A DNA stretch of 64,000 nt from Paraburkholderia phytofirmans OLGA172 (GCF_001634365.1 NZ_CP014579.1:2790001-2854000), one strand, 5' to 3'; positions 36,090 to 45,391 are shown, numbered from the stretch's first letter. A program made the numbers and translations. The notes: generated from the sequence alone by a model not told the origin.

Positions 36090-36680
36090 CTAGAACAGCG
36101 GGTGCGCTTGCGGGTACAACGCGGTCCTGAGGGCGAAACCACCGAGGACAACGAAAATGATGGCGGCCAGAATGTGGACCGCCTTTGTTGGCAAGCGGTC
36201 GGCGAATTTGTGTCCGAGGTAGATGACGGGCACATTGGCCAGCATCATGCCGAGCGTCGTGCCCGCGACGACGCCGAAGAACTCGTGAAAGCGCGCAGCG
36301 AGCGCAATCGTGACGATCTGGGTTTTGTCGCCCATTTCAGCGAGAAAGAATGTGAGCGCGGTTGTGCCGAACACCCCCATCGAGTTTTTCGTCAATACCG
36401 CGTCGGCGTCGTCCAGCTTGTCCGGAATGAGAATCCACACCGCCATCACCGCGAATGATGCGACAACCGCCCAATTCAGAATACCCGGACTCAGAACGCT
36501 CGCGAGCCACGCGCCGAGTGCGCCGGATGCACCATGATTGATGATGGTAGCGGCAAAGACACCCAGGATGATGGGAATAGGCTTGCGATATCGCGCGGCC
36601 AATACCAGGGACAGGAGTTGAGTCTTGTCGCCAATTTCGGCAAGGCCGACCACGCTGGTCGAAATAAGGAAGGATTGCAT
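36090..36680 (-). CDS. TMEM165/GDT1 (UPF0016) family manganese exporter
   Basis: A 196-residue membrane protein with two repeats of three helices. Each carries the family motif ExGDKT: GLAEIGDKTQLL near residue 16 and FLAEMGDKTQIV near residue 120, which form the cation path. Members such as MneA/MntX export Mn2+ in bacteria. ATG 36680 is chosen because the longer frame runs through the riboswitch. The yybP-ykoY element in the leader indicates induction by Mn2+. Confidence 0.9.
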   Translation of the reverse strand: MQSFLISTSVVGLAEIGDKTQLLSLVLAARYRKPIPIILGVFAATIINHGASGALGAWLASVLSPGILNWAVVASFAVMAVWILIPDKLDDADAVLTKNSMGVFGTTALTFFLAEMGDKTQIVTIALAARFHEFFGVVAGTTLGMMLANVPVIYLGHKFADRLPTKAVHILAAIIFVVLGGFALRTALYPQAHPLF

Positions 36681-36714
36681 GGGTTGTTGTACCCGGGCCG
36701 CGCTGAAAGCACGC

Positions 36715-36870
36715 GATGACGCGCATTCCGGCGACCCGGTTAGGTCGGAATGCGTGTCATCGGTCTTGCCAGGCACTTAGCTGCGCACGCCATAGCGGGT
36801 CTCTCGACTCGCCAAGTATGTTGACATGCGCCCTCGAACATGGCGTTCGAGGCGGCTACTCCCCAATGAG
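36715..36870 (-). promoter_or_regulatory. yybP-ykoY (Mn2+) riboswitch with downstream hairpin
   Basis: On the minus strand the leader of the TMEM165 gene contains GGGGAGUAGCC (36864 down to 36854), AUGUCAACAUACUUGG (36827 down to 36812) and GGCAAGACC (36770 down to 36762), the conserved pieces of the manganese riboswitch in the right order. It is followed by a long hairpin (36715-36732 with 36743-36761) that could be the expression platform; no strong U-run follows, so control may be by another route than simple termination. Known yybP-ykoY riboswitches turn genes on when Mn2+ is high. Confidence 0.85.
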
Positions 36871-36906
36871 CAGGCGCGATTTTACCGCGCCGTGCACTAC
36901 CGAAGC

Positions 36907-36945
36907 AAGTCGCCGCGCCGCAAACGCGTGGCGGATCGGCGACTT
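36907..36945. terminator. Hairpin after the CDF transporter gene
   Basis: AAGTCGCCG (36907-36915) pairs with CGGCGACTT (36937-36945). It lies just downstream of the CDF gene stop on the minus strand and upstream of the riboswitch, fitting a transcription barrier between the units. No U-tract is evident. Confidence 0.5.
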
Positions 36946-36957
36946 GGCTGCCATGGT

Positions 36958-38271
36958 TCAGGCCGACGCGTGTGAAGCTTGCACTTCAACGGTGACATGT
37001 GACAGCCCCCTGAAGCGCTCGAGCACTGCGTGATAGAAGCGCGAGTCTCGCTGAGCTTCGCTCGTTGCCACGGACACCACGGCACTCATGTGACCCGGAC
37101 CCACCCGCCATACATGCAGATCGACGACCTTGTCGCCACGGTCCTCGATAGCGTTTCGCACGTTCTCCGCCATGCGCCGGTCGGGATTCATGTCGAGCAG
37201 GATGGCACCCGTATCTCGCATCAAGCCGTACGACCAGTTTGCAATCACCAGCGCGCCGATGACACCCGCGAGCGGGTCCATCCAGAGCCAGCCAAATGCG
37301 CGTGCCAGTAAGAGACCGATGATAGCCAGCACGGAGACCGCCGCATCCGCCATCACGTGGATGTAGGCCGACCGGATGTTGTGGTCGCGGGTTGCTGCTT
37401 CATGCGCGTCGTGGCCGTGCTCATGCTCTTCGAACTCGACTTCGTGCTCGCCGTCCGGCATCCGCACGATGGCCTTGAAGGCGTGCGGCTCAGGAATGTC
37501 TTGCTTCGATTCCAGATAGCCGCCACGGTCCGCCAGTGCGAATACCTGTTGCGTCCCATCGGGTCGTACCGTCGTAATGGACACCGTCGAGGTGTCCAGT
37601 CGCGAACCGTCCGTCGCCGGTGCAATGCGGAAAACGGGTGGCACCCCATCCTCGAAGATGGAAACGGCAAACACACCGGACGGCGCGAAAATCTTCTGCA
37701 CTTCGTCCTCATGGTCATGGTCGTCGTGACCATGACCATGACCATGACCATGACCATGACCATGACCATGACCATGTCCGTGGCTGTGACCATGGCTATG
37801 GCCGTGATCGCCGCCGCTCAGCAGCCACACGCTTGCGAGGTTGACCAGCAAGCCGATCACCGCGATAGGAATCGCTTCACCGAAGTGAATGGGTATCGGT
37901 GACAGAAAACGCGACACCGCCTCGTAGCCAATCAGTACTGCAATCATCGCGAGCACAATGGCACTCGTGAACCCCGCAAGGTCACCCAGTTTGCCGGTAC
38001 CGAACACGAAGCGGGAGTCGGTGGCGTGCCTGCGCGCGTAGGTGTACGCCAGGGCTGCGATCAGCATCGCTCCGGCATGCGTCGACATATGCAGGCCGTC
38101 GGCGACAAGCGCAAGCGAGCCGAACATACTGCCGCCAACGATTTCAACCAGCATCATCGCGCTGCACAGCGCAATCACGGCCCACGTCTTGCGCTCGTTC
38201 GTTTCATGACCGGCACCCAGAAAGATGTGGTCATGTCCCGCGCCGAATGCGGCGTTTTTAAAATCACTCAT
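36958..38271 (-). CDS. dmeF: CDF-family Ni/Co exporter (DmeF-like)
   Basis: A 437-residue cation diffusion facilitator. Six transmembrane segments carry LVADGLHMSTHAGAMLIAA and HVMADAAVSVLAIIGLLLA, with the HxxxD-type metal sites on helices 2 and 5. A His-rich loop at about residues 152-190 is longer than in most homologues. An inserted segment (VFRIAPATDGSRLDTSTVSI) and a second His cluster (HEHGHDAHE) follow before the last helices and the cytoplasmic domain. The order and the RcnR-type repressor 8 bases upstream are those of dmeRF cobalt/nickel efflux operons. Confidence 0.9.
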   Translation of the reverse strand: MSDFKNAAFGAGHDHIFLGAGHETNERKTWAVIALCSAMMLVEIVGGSMFGSLALVADGLHMSTHAGAMLIAALAYTYARRHATDSRFVFGTGKLGDLAGFTSAIVLAMIAVLIGYEAVSRFLSPIPIHFGEAIPIAVIGLLVNLASVWLLSGGDHGHSHGHSHGHGHGHGHGHGHGHGHGHDDHDHEDEVQKIFAPSGVFAVSIFEDGVPPVFRIAPATDGSRLDTSTVSITTVRPDGTQQVFALADRGGYLESKQDIPEPHAFKAIVRMPDGEHEVEFEEHEHGHDAHEAATRDHNIRSAYIHVMADAAVSVLAIIGLLLARAFGWLWMDPLAGVIGALVIANWSYGLMRDTGAILLDMNPDRRMAENVRNAIEDRGDKVVDLHVWRVGPGHMSAVVSVATSEAQRDSRFYHAVLERFRGLSHVTVEVQASHASA

Positions 38272-38279
38272 GTTCTGCT

Positions 38280-38555
38280 CTACTTGAAATAACTGTGAAC
38301 GACCTCGATCAGCTGGTCAGTTGCGCTGCCGGTCGATTCTTCATGGGTTTCCGCATCGACGAGATGGGTGCGGATATGATCCTCAAGCACCACAGCCAGC
38401 AGGCCGTTCATCGCGCCGCGGCAGCTGGTTATCTGCTGCAGGACGTCAATGCACCCCTGCTCTTCCTCGAGCGCCCGCTCAATGGCTTCAACCTGCCCCT
38501 TAATACGCCGGACCCGGTTGAGCAGCTTCTGTTTCTCGCGAATGGTGTGGCTCAT
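38280..38555 (-). CDS. dmeR: Ni/Co-responsive repressor (RcnR/DmeR type)
   Basis: A 91-residue CsoR/RcnR-family helical repressor beginning MSHTIREKQKLLNRVRRI. The metal fingerprint is His3, Cys35, His60 and His64, exactly the RcnR set for NiII/CoII; CsoR (Cu) and FrmR (formaldehyde) differ at these positions. ATG 38555 gives the N-terminal His3 that RcnR needs. It represses the downstream exporter gene until Ni or Co binds, by family knowledge. A G-rich operator lies just upstream at 38568-38588. Confidence 0.93.
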   Translation of the reverse strand: MSHTIREKQKLLNRVRRIKGQVEAIERALEEEQGCIDVLQQITSCRGAMNGLLAVVLEDHIRTHLVDAETHEESTGSATDQLIEVVHSYFK

Positions 38556-38567
38556 GAATGATCTCCG

Positions 38568-38612
38568 ATATACCGAGGGGGAGTATATGACAAATAGGGT
38601 GGGGGGGTATAC
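38568..38612. promoter_or_regulatory. RcnR/DmeR operator sites
   Basis: The sequence at 38571-38585 is TACCGAGGGGGAGTA, matching the RcnR recognition pattern TACT-G6-N-AGTA at 13 of 15 positions, and lies in a 6-bp inverted repeat (ATATAC/GTATAT, 38568-38573 and 38583-38588). A weaker G7-containing site lies at 38596-38612. Both are in the leader of the repressor gene, so the operon is autoregulated. Confidence 0.8.
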
Positions 38613-38879
38613 CAAGCTGTTTCGAGTGAAAGCTTTCGGAAAGTATTCGCCTGGGCAACCTCGTCCAATAACGGCTTGCGCAGTCGAGCACCACGCTCAA
38701 TCATCCTCACTGACGCGAAGCTGTCAGGATGGAACTGGTCTTCGGGAACATTGAGGCGCTGACGCCCAGGTATTGCCCTGGTTTTGAGCTGCCTTCTCGA
38801 TGGTGCGACAATCGGATCAGGACCAGCTAGTCCTCAACACGGTACGCCGATGGTCCGCTCAATCTGAAAGGGCAAGAAC

Positions 38880-39344
38880 ATGCGTCGATACATCTATCTC
38901 GCGGCATTGCCTGCGACCTTCGTTGCCGGCATGTTTGCATCCCATCTGGGCACACTGGCGCGAGCCCAGGCGTCAGACGTACCGCTCACGGCGCAGATCA
39001 TCGACCTGGCCGCCTTAACCGATGCCGATGTTGGCCCACAGATTCCGAACATGGGTACCTTGCGTTCGAAGGGCCTGGTCGTCACGCCGAGCGGAACCGT
39101 TGCGGTGCAGACCGGTAACGTACCCAAGCATACGCATCGAGGTTCTGACGAAATCCAGTACGTGATTTCGGGAAGCGGCACGTTCTGGCTAGGTAACGAA
39201 CAGCGTCAGATTCACGCCGGCGACCTGATCATTATCCCGAAGGGAACCGTGCATGCGGGGTCCGAGCCGACCAGCGGCGAATTCAAGGTCCTTTCCATCA
39301 AGCTGCCTCCGCAAGCGCCAGGCGACATGCAGATGGTTCCCTGA
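38880..39344 (+). CDS. Exported cupin-domain protein
   Basis: A 154-residue protein with an N-terminal signal (YLAALPATFVAGMFASHLG) ending near ARAQA. The cupin core is visible: NVPKHTHRGSDEIQYVISGS (HxH then Glu/Gln, motif 1) and HAGDLIIIPKGTVHAGSE (motif 2 with His). Metal ligands His, His, Glu and His appear intact. It acts in the periplasm; the substrate is unknown. It stands between the metal island and the RND operon with no coupling to either. Confidence 0.85.
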   Translation: MRRYIYLAALPATFVAGMFASHLGTLARAQASDVPLTAQIIDLAALTDADVGPQIPNMGTLRSKGLVVTPSGTVAVQTGNVPKHTHRGSDEIQYVISGSGTFWLGNEQRQIHAGDLIIIPKGTVHAGSEPTSGEFKVLSIKLPPQAPGDMQMVP

Positions 39345-39557
39345 CGTGTCGTCGATATCCGGCCCCCCCGATCCACGCCGGACACTACGTGATCTCGTGC
39401 GCCGCGCGCAGCAATCGACCATGCTAGGCTACGCGTAGCTATGTTCCCGCATGGTCAATTCCGCCGTCGGGAAAGGAAACACCGAAAGTTCACGTTGCCT
39501 GAATATCCGCGTCCGCTCGCTCGTTTAGGTTAAACGCAGGCGATATAAGGTGGATCG

Positions 39558-41063
39558 ATGATCGACGTTAACCAGCGTATTGTCCGGCGGCGGCGCCTGT
39601 GCGTCGCGCTATGCGGCTGCGCCGCAGTGGCGGGCTGCATGGTCGGTCCCGACTACCGCACTCCCCCCGCGCCGCCTACCGACACCTACACCGCCACACC
39701 GCTGCCCGAGCAGACGGCCTCTTCTCCAGGGGCTGCCGGCTTGCCACAGCGTTTTATGCCGGGACAGGATATTCCCGCCGCCTGGTGGGCACTCTTTCAC
39801 TGCGAGCCGCTCGACGCGCTGATCCGTCAGGCCCTCGTCAACAGCCCGAACATCGCCGCGGCGCAAGCTGCATTGCAGCAGGCGAGTGAAAACTTCTCGG
39901 CACAAGCCGGCGGCACCCTTCTACCCAGCGTCGACGCACAACTTGGCGCCACGCGCGAGAAATTGAACGGCGTCGCGTTCGGCCAGCCCGGCGTCGTGGA
40001 TGAGTTCAATCTCTACAACGCATCGGTGAACGTATCGTACAAACTCGACGTGTTCGGCGGCACACGGCGCGAACTCGAAGCGTTGCACGCGCAAGTCGAT
40101 TACCAGCGCTTCCAGTTGCAGGCCGCCTATCTCGCGATGTCGGCCAACATTGTGACCGCGGCCGTCAAGGAAGCGTCACTGCGCGCACAGATCGAGGCAA
40201 CCGAGCGGATCGCCACGGAAGAAGACGAGCAACTGGGCGTACTCGGCAAGCAGTTCGACCTGGGGGGCGTGGGCCGCACGGCGGTGCTCGCGCAGCAGAC
40301 CCTGTTGGCGCAGACCCGCGCAACGCTGCCGCCGCTGCAACAACAACTCGACCAGGCGCGTCACCAGCTCGCCGTGCTGGCCGGCAAACTGCCCAGCGAC
40401 GCCGCGTTGCCAGAATTCAAGCTCGAGATGTTCTCGTTGCCCGAGACGCTGCCGGTCAGTCTCCCGTCCGCGCTGGTGCAGCAGCGGCCCGACATCCTCG
40501 CCGCCGACGCCGTCCTGCATCAGGCCAGCGCGCAAGTCGGCGTGGCGACTGCGGCGATGTATCCGCAGATCACGCTGTCCGCCAGCTACGGCGCCGAGGC
40601 CCTGACGCCGGCCCAGGTGTTCAAGGCCGGCAGCACGATCTGGAGCCTGGGCGCCGGTCTGCTGCAACCGGTCTTCCATGGCGGGCAACTGAGTGCGCAG
40701 AAGCGCGCGGCCGAGGCGGCGTACGAGCAAGCCGACGCGCAATATCGCGAAACGGTGCTGCTGGCGTTCCAGAACGTCGCGGACTCGCTGCGCGCGCTCG
40801 ATCACGACGCGACCGGCCTGAGAGCGCAGACAGACGCCTGGCGTGCCGCTAGCGATTCGCTGGAACTGACGCGTGGGCAGTATCGCGTCGGCGGAGTGAG
40901 CTACCTGTCGCTTCTCGATGCCCAACGCCAGTACCAACAAACGGTGGTGAGCCTCGCGCAGGCCCAGGCATCCCGCTACGCCGACACCGCGGCCCTCTTC
41001 CAGGCGCTCGGTGGCGGCTGGTGGAACGCCGCTGCGCCGGCCACCGCCGCAACGACGCATTGA
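39558..41063 (+). CDS. RND efflux outer-membrane lipoprotein (NodT/OprM family)
   Basis: A 501-residue TolC-like channel. The lipobox region is CAAVAGCMVGPDYRTPPAPP, typical of NodT-family outer-membrane factors. The two structural repeats start with WWALFHCEPLDALIRQALVN and with PDILAADAVLHQASAQVGVA, and the end includes GQYRVGGVSYLSLLDAQRQY. It forms the exit duct for the pump encoded downstream. The channel gene comes first in this operon, followed by adaptor and pump. Confidence 0.93.
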   Translation: MIDVNQRIVRRRRLCVALCGCAAVAGCMVGPDYRTPPAPPTDTYTATPLPEQTASSPGAAGLPQRFMPGQDIPAAWWALFHCEPLDALIRQALVNSPNIAAAQAALQQASENFSAQAGGTLLPSVDAQLGATREKLNGVAFGQPGVVDEFNLYNASVNVSYKLDVFGGTRRELEALHAQVDYQRFQLQAAYLAMSANIVTAAVKEASLRAQIEATERIATEEDEQLGVLGKQFDLGGVGRTAVLAQQTLLAQTRATLPPLQQQLDQARHQLAVLAGKLPSDAALPEFKLEMFSLPETLPVSLPSALVQQRPDILAADAVLHQASAQVGVATAAMYPQITLSASYGAEALTPAQVFKAGSTIWSLGAGLLQPVFHGGQLSAQKRAAEAAYEQADAQYRETVLLAFQNVADSLRALDHDATGLRAQTDAWRAASDSLELTRGQYRVGGVSYLSLLDAQRQYQQTVVSLAQAQASRYADTAALFQALGGGWWNAAAPATAATTH

Positions 41064-41170
41064 CATAGCCCGGCAGAAGGCTCGCTGCACCGCTCTTTGC
41101 AACACGCGCGATCAGAAACGAAGGGATGCAAAGTCCAGCGCTTCGCCCAATGCCGTGCAAGGACATCACG

Positions 41171-42325
41171 ATGACCGAAAGAAAACCGATGACAAAGCGG
41201 ATGGTGATCATGCTGATCTGTGTCGGCCTGCTGCTGGCCGCGCTCGTCGGCTTCAACCAGTTCCGCGCGTATATGTTCGGCAAGTTCATGGCGGGCAACT
41301 CGGCACCGCCCGCCACCGTCTCGGCAGCAGTCGCCGGCTATCAGTCATGGCAACCGCAGCTTGCGGCGGTCGGGAGCCTGCGCGCCGTGCGCGGCGTCGA
41401 TGTCACCACCGAAGTCGCGGGCCTCGTGCGCGAGGTGGCATTCAGCTCGGGGCAGGAAGCGAAAGCCGGACAAGTCCTTGTCCGGCTCAACGACGACACC
41501 GACGTGGCGCTGCTCCATTCGTTGCAGGCTGCGGCAGAACTCGCGCAGACCGTCTACCGGCGCGATCAGGCACAGTACGACATCAAGGCGATCGCCAAAG
41601 CGCAACTCGACGCGGACGCCGCCGACCTGAAGGGCAAGGTGGCACAAGTGGCGGGACAGGCAGCGTTGGTCGAAAAGAAAACCATCCGCGCACCGTTTGC
41701 GGGACGCCTTGGCATCACCACGATCAATCCAGGGCAGTACATCAATCCGGGCGATGCGATCGTCACGCTGCAAGCGATCGATCCGATCTACGCCGATTTC
41801 TACCTGCCGCAGCAGCAGTTCGGCCAGCTCGCGATCGGCCAGACCATCGTGGTCGACACCAATGCGTACAGCGGCCAAACGTTCGTGGGCAAGATCCAGT
41901 CGGTCAGCCCGAAAGTCGACAGCGCCACGCGCAACGTGCAGATCGAAGCCACCGTGGACAATCATGAGCGCAAGCTGCTGCCGGGCATGTACGCAAACGT
42001 GAAGATCGACGCAGGTGCCGGACAGCGCTACCTGACGCTGCCGCAAACGGCCATCACCTACAATCCCTATGGCGCGACCGTGTTCATCGTCAAGCCAGGC
42101 ACACAACCCAACGCACAGGGCGGCAAGACGCTGCCCATCGCGCAGCAGGTGTTCGTCACGCCAGGCCCGACGCGCGGCGATCAGGTTGCGATCCTTAAGG
42201 GTGTCGACGCCGGCACGCAGGTCGTGACGAGCGGGCAGCTCAAACTCAAGAACGGCACGCCGCTGATCATCAACAACAGCGTGCAGCCGGCGGACAATCC
42301 GAACCCGGCGCCTCAGGAACAATAG
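41171..42325 (+). CDS. RND efflux periplasmic adaptor (HlyD/MFP family)
   Basis: A 384-residue membrane-fusion protein. It has one N-terminal transmembrane helix (MVIMLICVGLLLAALVGFNQ), then beta-barrel and lipoyl halves (RAVRGVDVTTEVAGLVREVA, VEKKTIRAPFAGRLGITTIN) and a coiled-coil hairpin between them. ATG 41171 directly precedes ERKPMTKRM and is preferred over one 15 codons upstream. It links the pump to the outer-membrane channel. The pump gene follows after 12 bases. Confidence 0.92.
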   Translation: MTERKPMTKRMVIMLICVGLLLAALVGFNQFRAYMFGKFMAGNSAPPATVSAAVAGYQSWQPQLAAVGSLRAVRGVDVTTEVAGLVREVAFSSGQEAKAGQVLVRLNDDTDVALLHSLQAAAELAQTVYRRDQAQYDIKAIAKAQLDADAADLKGKVAQVAGQAALVEKKTIRAPFAGRLGITTINPGQYINPGDAIVTLQAIDPIYADFYLPQQQFGQLAIGQTIVVDTNAYSGQTFVGKIQSVSPKVDSATRNVQIEATVDNHERKLLPGMYANVKIDAGAGQRYLTLPQTAITYNPYGATVFIVKPGTQPNAQGGKTLPIAQQVFVTPGPTRGDQVAILKGVDAGTQVVTSGQLKLKNGTPLIINNSVQPADNPNPAPQEQ

Positions 42326-42337
42326 AGAGACCGCGCG

Positions 42338-45300
42338 ATGACATTCACCGATCTCTTTATCCGGCGGCCCGTACTGGCATCGGTGGTCAGCCTGCTGATC
42401 CTCGTGCTTGGACTGCGCTCGCTGGCCGCTCTGAAAGTCAGTCAGTATCCGCAGACCGAAAACGCCGTCGTGACGATCAGCACGGCTTACTATGGCGCGA
42501 ATGCCGACACCATCGCCGGTTTCATCACGCAGCCGCTCGAAGCGGCGATCGCTCAGGCGCAAGGCATCGACTACCTGTCCTCGACAAGCACCACCGGTGT
42601 GTCGACCATTATCGCCACGCTGCGCCTGAACTATGACTCGAACCGCGCGCTGACCGAGATCAACACGCAGATCCAGTCGGTGCGCAACCAGTTGCCGCCG
42701 CAGGCGCAGCAGCCGGTGCTGACCGTGCAAGTCGGGCAGACCACCGACGCGATGTACATGGGCTTTTACAGCGACGTGCTGCCGAGTAACAACGTCACGG
42801 ATTATCTGCTGCGTGTCGTCAAGCCCAGGCTCGATTCGATCGAGGGCGTGCAGACAGCCGAAATCCTCGGCGGGCGGCAGTTCGCGTTGCGCGCGTGGCT
42901 CGATGCGGCGCGGCTCGCCGCACACGGCGTGACGGCCGCCGACGTCTTCACGGCGCTCGGCAACAACAACTACCTCGCGACGCTCGGCACGACGAAGGGG
43001 CAAATGGTCAGCGTCGACCTGAACGCGGGCACGGATCTGCATACCGTCGACGACTTCAAGCAACTCGTCGTCAAACAGAAGAACGGCGCGATCGTGCGCC
43101 TCGAAGACATCGCGAATGTCGTGCTCGGCGCCGACAGCTACGACTTCAACGTCGCGTTCAGCGGCAAGCGTTCGGTGTTCATCGGCATCAAGGTCGCGCC
43201 GGACGCCAACATACTCGATGTGGCCAGGCGCGTGAAGGCCGTCTTTCCCGGGCTGCAGAAGCAGTTCCCGATCGGCATGACGGGGGAGATCGTTTATGAC
43301 GCGACCGACTTCGTCAACACGGCGATCTTCGAGGTCATCAAGACGCTGGTCGAGGCGCTGCTGATCGTTACCGTGGTGATTTTCCTGTTCCTCGGCAGCT
43401 TTCGAGCGGTCATCATCCCGCTGATCGCGATGCCGTTGTCGCTCATCGGCACGTTCTTCGTGATGCAATTGCTCGGCTATTCGATCAATCTGCTGACCCT
43501 GCTCGCGCTCGTGCTCGCGATCGGGCTTGTCGTGGACGACGCGATCATCGTGGTCGAAAACGTCGATCGTCACATGATGGAGGAAGGCAAGGCGCCATTC
43601 GATGCCGCGTTGATCGCCGCACGCGAACTCGGCGGACCGATCCTCGCGATGACCGTCGTGCTGATTGCCGTGTATGTGCCGATCGGTTTTCAGGGCGGCC
43701 TGACGGGTGCCCTCTTCACCGAGTTCGCCTTCTCGCTCGCCGGCGCGGTGACGGTATCCGGTGTGATCGCGCTCACGCTGTCGCCGATGATGTGCTCGCG
43801 CCTCTTCCGCGCCGAGCAGGAGTCTGGGCGCTTTGCGCGCTTCGTCAACCGCCAGTTCGAACGCATTCATCATGGCTACGGCCGGCTGTTGCACGCGACG
43901 CTCGACACCTGGCCCGTGTTCATCGTGATGGGCGCGCTGCTGCTCAGCGGCACGGTCTACCTGTTCATGACGTCGAAATCGGAGCTCGCGCCGCAGGAAG
44001 ATCAGGGGATCGTCCTCTCGCAGATCCAGGGGCCGCCGAACGCAACCATCCAGCAGATGCAGATGTATGCGGACCAGGTATTCAGCATCTCCAAAGCGTT
44101 GCCTGAATACTCGCAGATGTTCCAGCTCACCGGTGCGCCAACCCTCAACCAAGGCATCGGCGGCGTGCTGTTCAAGACATGGGACCAGCGCCGCAAGGGC
44201 GCAACCGCCTTGCAACAGGAATTGCAGCAGAAATGGAATCAGATTGCCGGGGCGCGCGTCGCGGCATTCCAGTTTCCGCCCCTGCCGGGCTCGCAGGGCT
44301 TGCCGGTGCAGTTCGTCATCAGCACGACCGAGCCTTTCGAGAATCTCAACGAAGTATCGCAGGCAGTCCTGCAAAAAGCCCGCGCAAGCGGCATGTTTTT
44401 CTTCGTCGACAGCGATCTCAAGCTCGACAAGCCGGAAGCCACGCTCGTTGTCGACCGCGACAAGGTCGCCTCGCTCGGGCTCTCGCAGAGCGACGTCGGG
44501 CAAGCGCTCGGTTCGGCGCTCGGGGGCGGCTATGTCAACTACTTCTCGATCGCCGGGCGCTCGTACAAGGTGATTCCGCAGGTCTTGCAGACCGACCGTC
44601 TGAATCCCTCGCAGGTGCTCGATTACTACCTGCGCACACCGGACGGCAGCGTCATTCCGGCTTCGACGATTGCGCATATCCAACACAACGTCGTGCCGGA
44701 ATCGATCAACCACTTCCAGCAACTCAACTCGGCGACGATCTCAGGCGTGATCGTGCCGGGCGTATCGCAAGGCGAGGTGCTCGACTTTCTGCGCAAGGCG
44801 ACCGCGCAGGCCGCGCCAGCCGGGTATTCGGCAGACTACTCGGGGCAATCGCGGCAGTTCGTGCAGGAGTCCGGCGGTTTCGTCGTCACACTGATGTTCG
44901 CGACGATCATTGTGTTCCTCGCGCTCGCGGCACAGTTCGAAAGTTTCCGTGACCCGATCGTGATCCTGGTTTCGGTACCGATGGCGCTCTTCGGTGCGCT
45001 CATCTTCATCAACATCGGCTTGACGACGCTGAACATCTACACGCAGGTCGGGCTCGTTACGCTGATGGGGCTCGTCAGCAAGCACGGCATCCTGATCGTC
45101 CAGTTCGCCAACGAACTGCAACACGCCGGCAGATCGAAGCGCGAAGCCCTGGAAGAAGCAGCGGGCGTGCGGCTGCGCCCGATTCTGATGACGACGGCGG
45201 CGATGGTGCTTGGCGTCGTGCCGCTCGTGATCGCCTCGGGCGCCGGCGCCGCGGGCCGCAATGCGATGGGGCTCGTGATCTTCACGGGGCTGTCGATTGG

Positions 45301-45391
45301 TACCCTCTTTACATTGTTCGTAGTGCCTGCGATGTATATGTTCCTCGCCGCCGATCATCATCGGGAAGTTGGAGCGCCGAAGGCGGGCTAG
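42338..45391 (+). CDS. RND multidrug efflux pump, HAE1 family
   Basis: A 1017-residue inner-membrane pump. It has twelve transmembrane helices and two large periplasmic loops. Family motifs are FIRRPVLASVVSLLILVLGL at the start, GLVVDDAIIVVENVDRHM in helix 4 with the proton-relay DD pair, and GLVSKHGILIVQFANEL in helix 10 with the conserved Lys position. It resembles the MexI/MexW/MdtB-like branch more than AcrB by the short TTGVSTIIATL region. It exports hydrophobic or dye-like compounds using the proton gradient. Substrates cannot be set from sequence. Confidence 0.93.
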   Translation: MTFTDLFIRRPVLASVVSLLILVLGLRSLAALKVSQYPQTENAVVTISTAYYGANADTIAGFITQPLEAAIAQAQGIDYLSSTSTTGVSTIIATLRLNYDSNRALTEINTQIQSVRNQLPPQAQQPVLTVQVGQTTDAMYMGFYSDVLPSNNVTDYLLRVVKPRLDSIEGVQTAEILGGRQFALRAWLDAARLAAHGVTAADVFTALGNNNYLATLGTTKGQMVSVDLNAGTDLHTVDDFKQLVVKQKNGAIVRLEDIANVVLGADSYDFNVAFSGKRSVFIGIKVAPDANILDVARRVKAVFPGLQKQFPIGMTGEIVYDATDFVNTAIFEVIKTLVEALLIVTVVIFLFLGSFRAVIIPLIAMPLSLIGTFFVMQLLGYSINLLTLLALVLAIGLVVDDAIIVVENVDRHMMEEGKAPFDAALIAARELGGPILAMTVVLIAVYVPIGFQGGLTGALFTEFAFSLAGAVTVSGVIALTLSPMMCSRLFRAEQESGRFARFVNRQFERIHHGYGRLLHATLDTWPVFIVMGALLLSGTVYLFMTSKSELAPQEDQGIVLSQIQGPPNATIQQMQMYADQVFSISKALPEYSQMFQLTGAPTLNQGIGGVLFKTWDQRRKGATALQQELQQKWNQIAGARVAAFQFPPLPGSQGLPVQFVISTTEPFENLNEVSQAVLQKARASGMFFFVDSDLKLDKPEATLVVDRDKVASLGLSQSDVGQALGSALGGGYVNYFSIAGRSYKVIPQVLQTDRLNPSQVLDYYLRTPDGSVIPASTIAHIQHNVVPESINHFQQLNSATISGVIVPGVSQGEVLDFLRKATAQAAPAGYSADYSGQSRQFVQESGGFVVTLMFATIIVFLALAAQFESFRDPIVILVSVPMALFGALIFINIGLTTLNIYTQVGLVTLMGLVSKHGILIVQFANELQHAGRSKREALEEAAGVRLRPILMTTAAMVLGVVPLVIASGAGAAGRNAMGLVIFTGLSIGTLFTLFVVPAMYMFLAADHHREVGAPKAG

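Noticed and set aside
37725..37800. Tandem CATGAC-type repeats as a possible CRISPR or satellite
   Set aside because: They lie in frame inside the CDF gene and encode the His-rich loop; there are no spacers.
41345..44722. A 1125-codon open frame on the minus strand
   Set aside because: It is exactly antisense to the RND adaptor and pump genes, has Arg/His/Asp-rich shadow composition and no domain or start signal.
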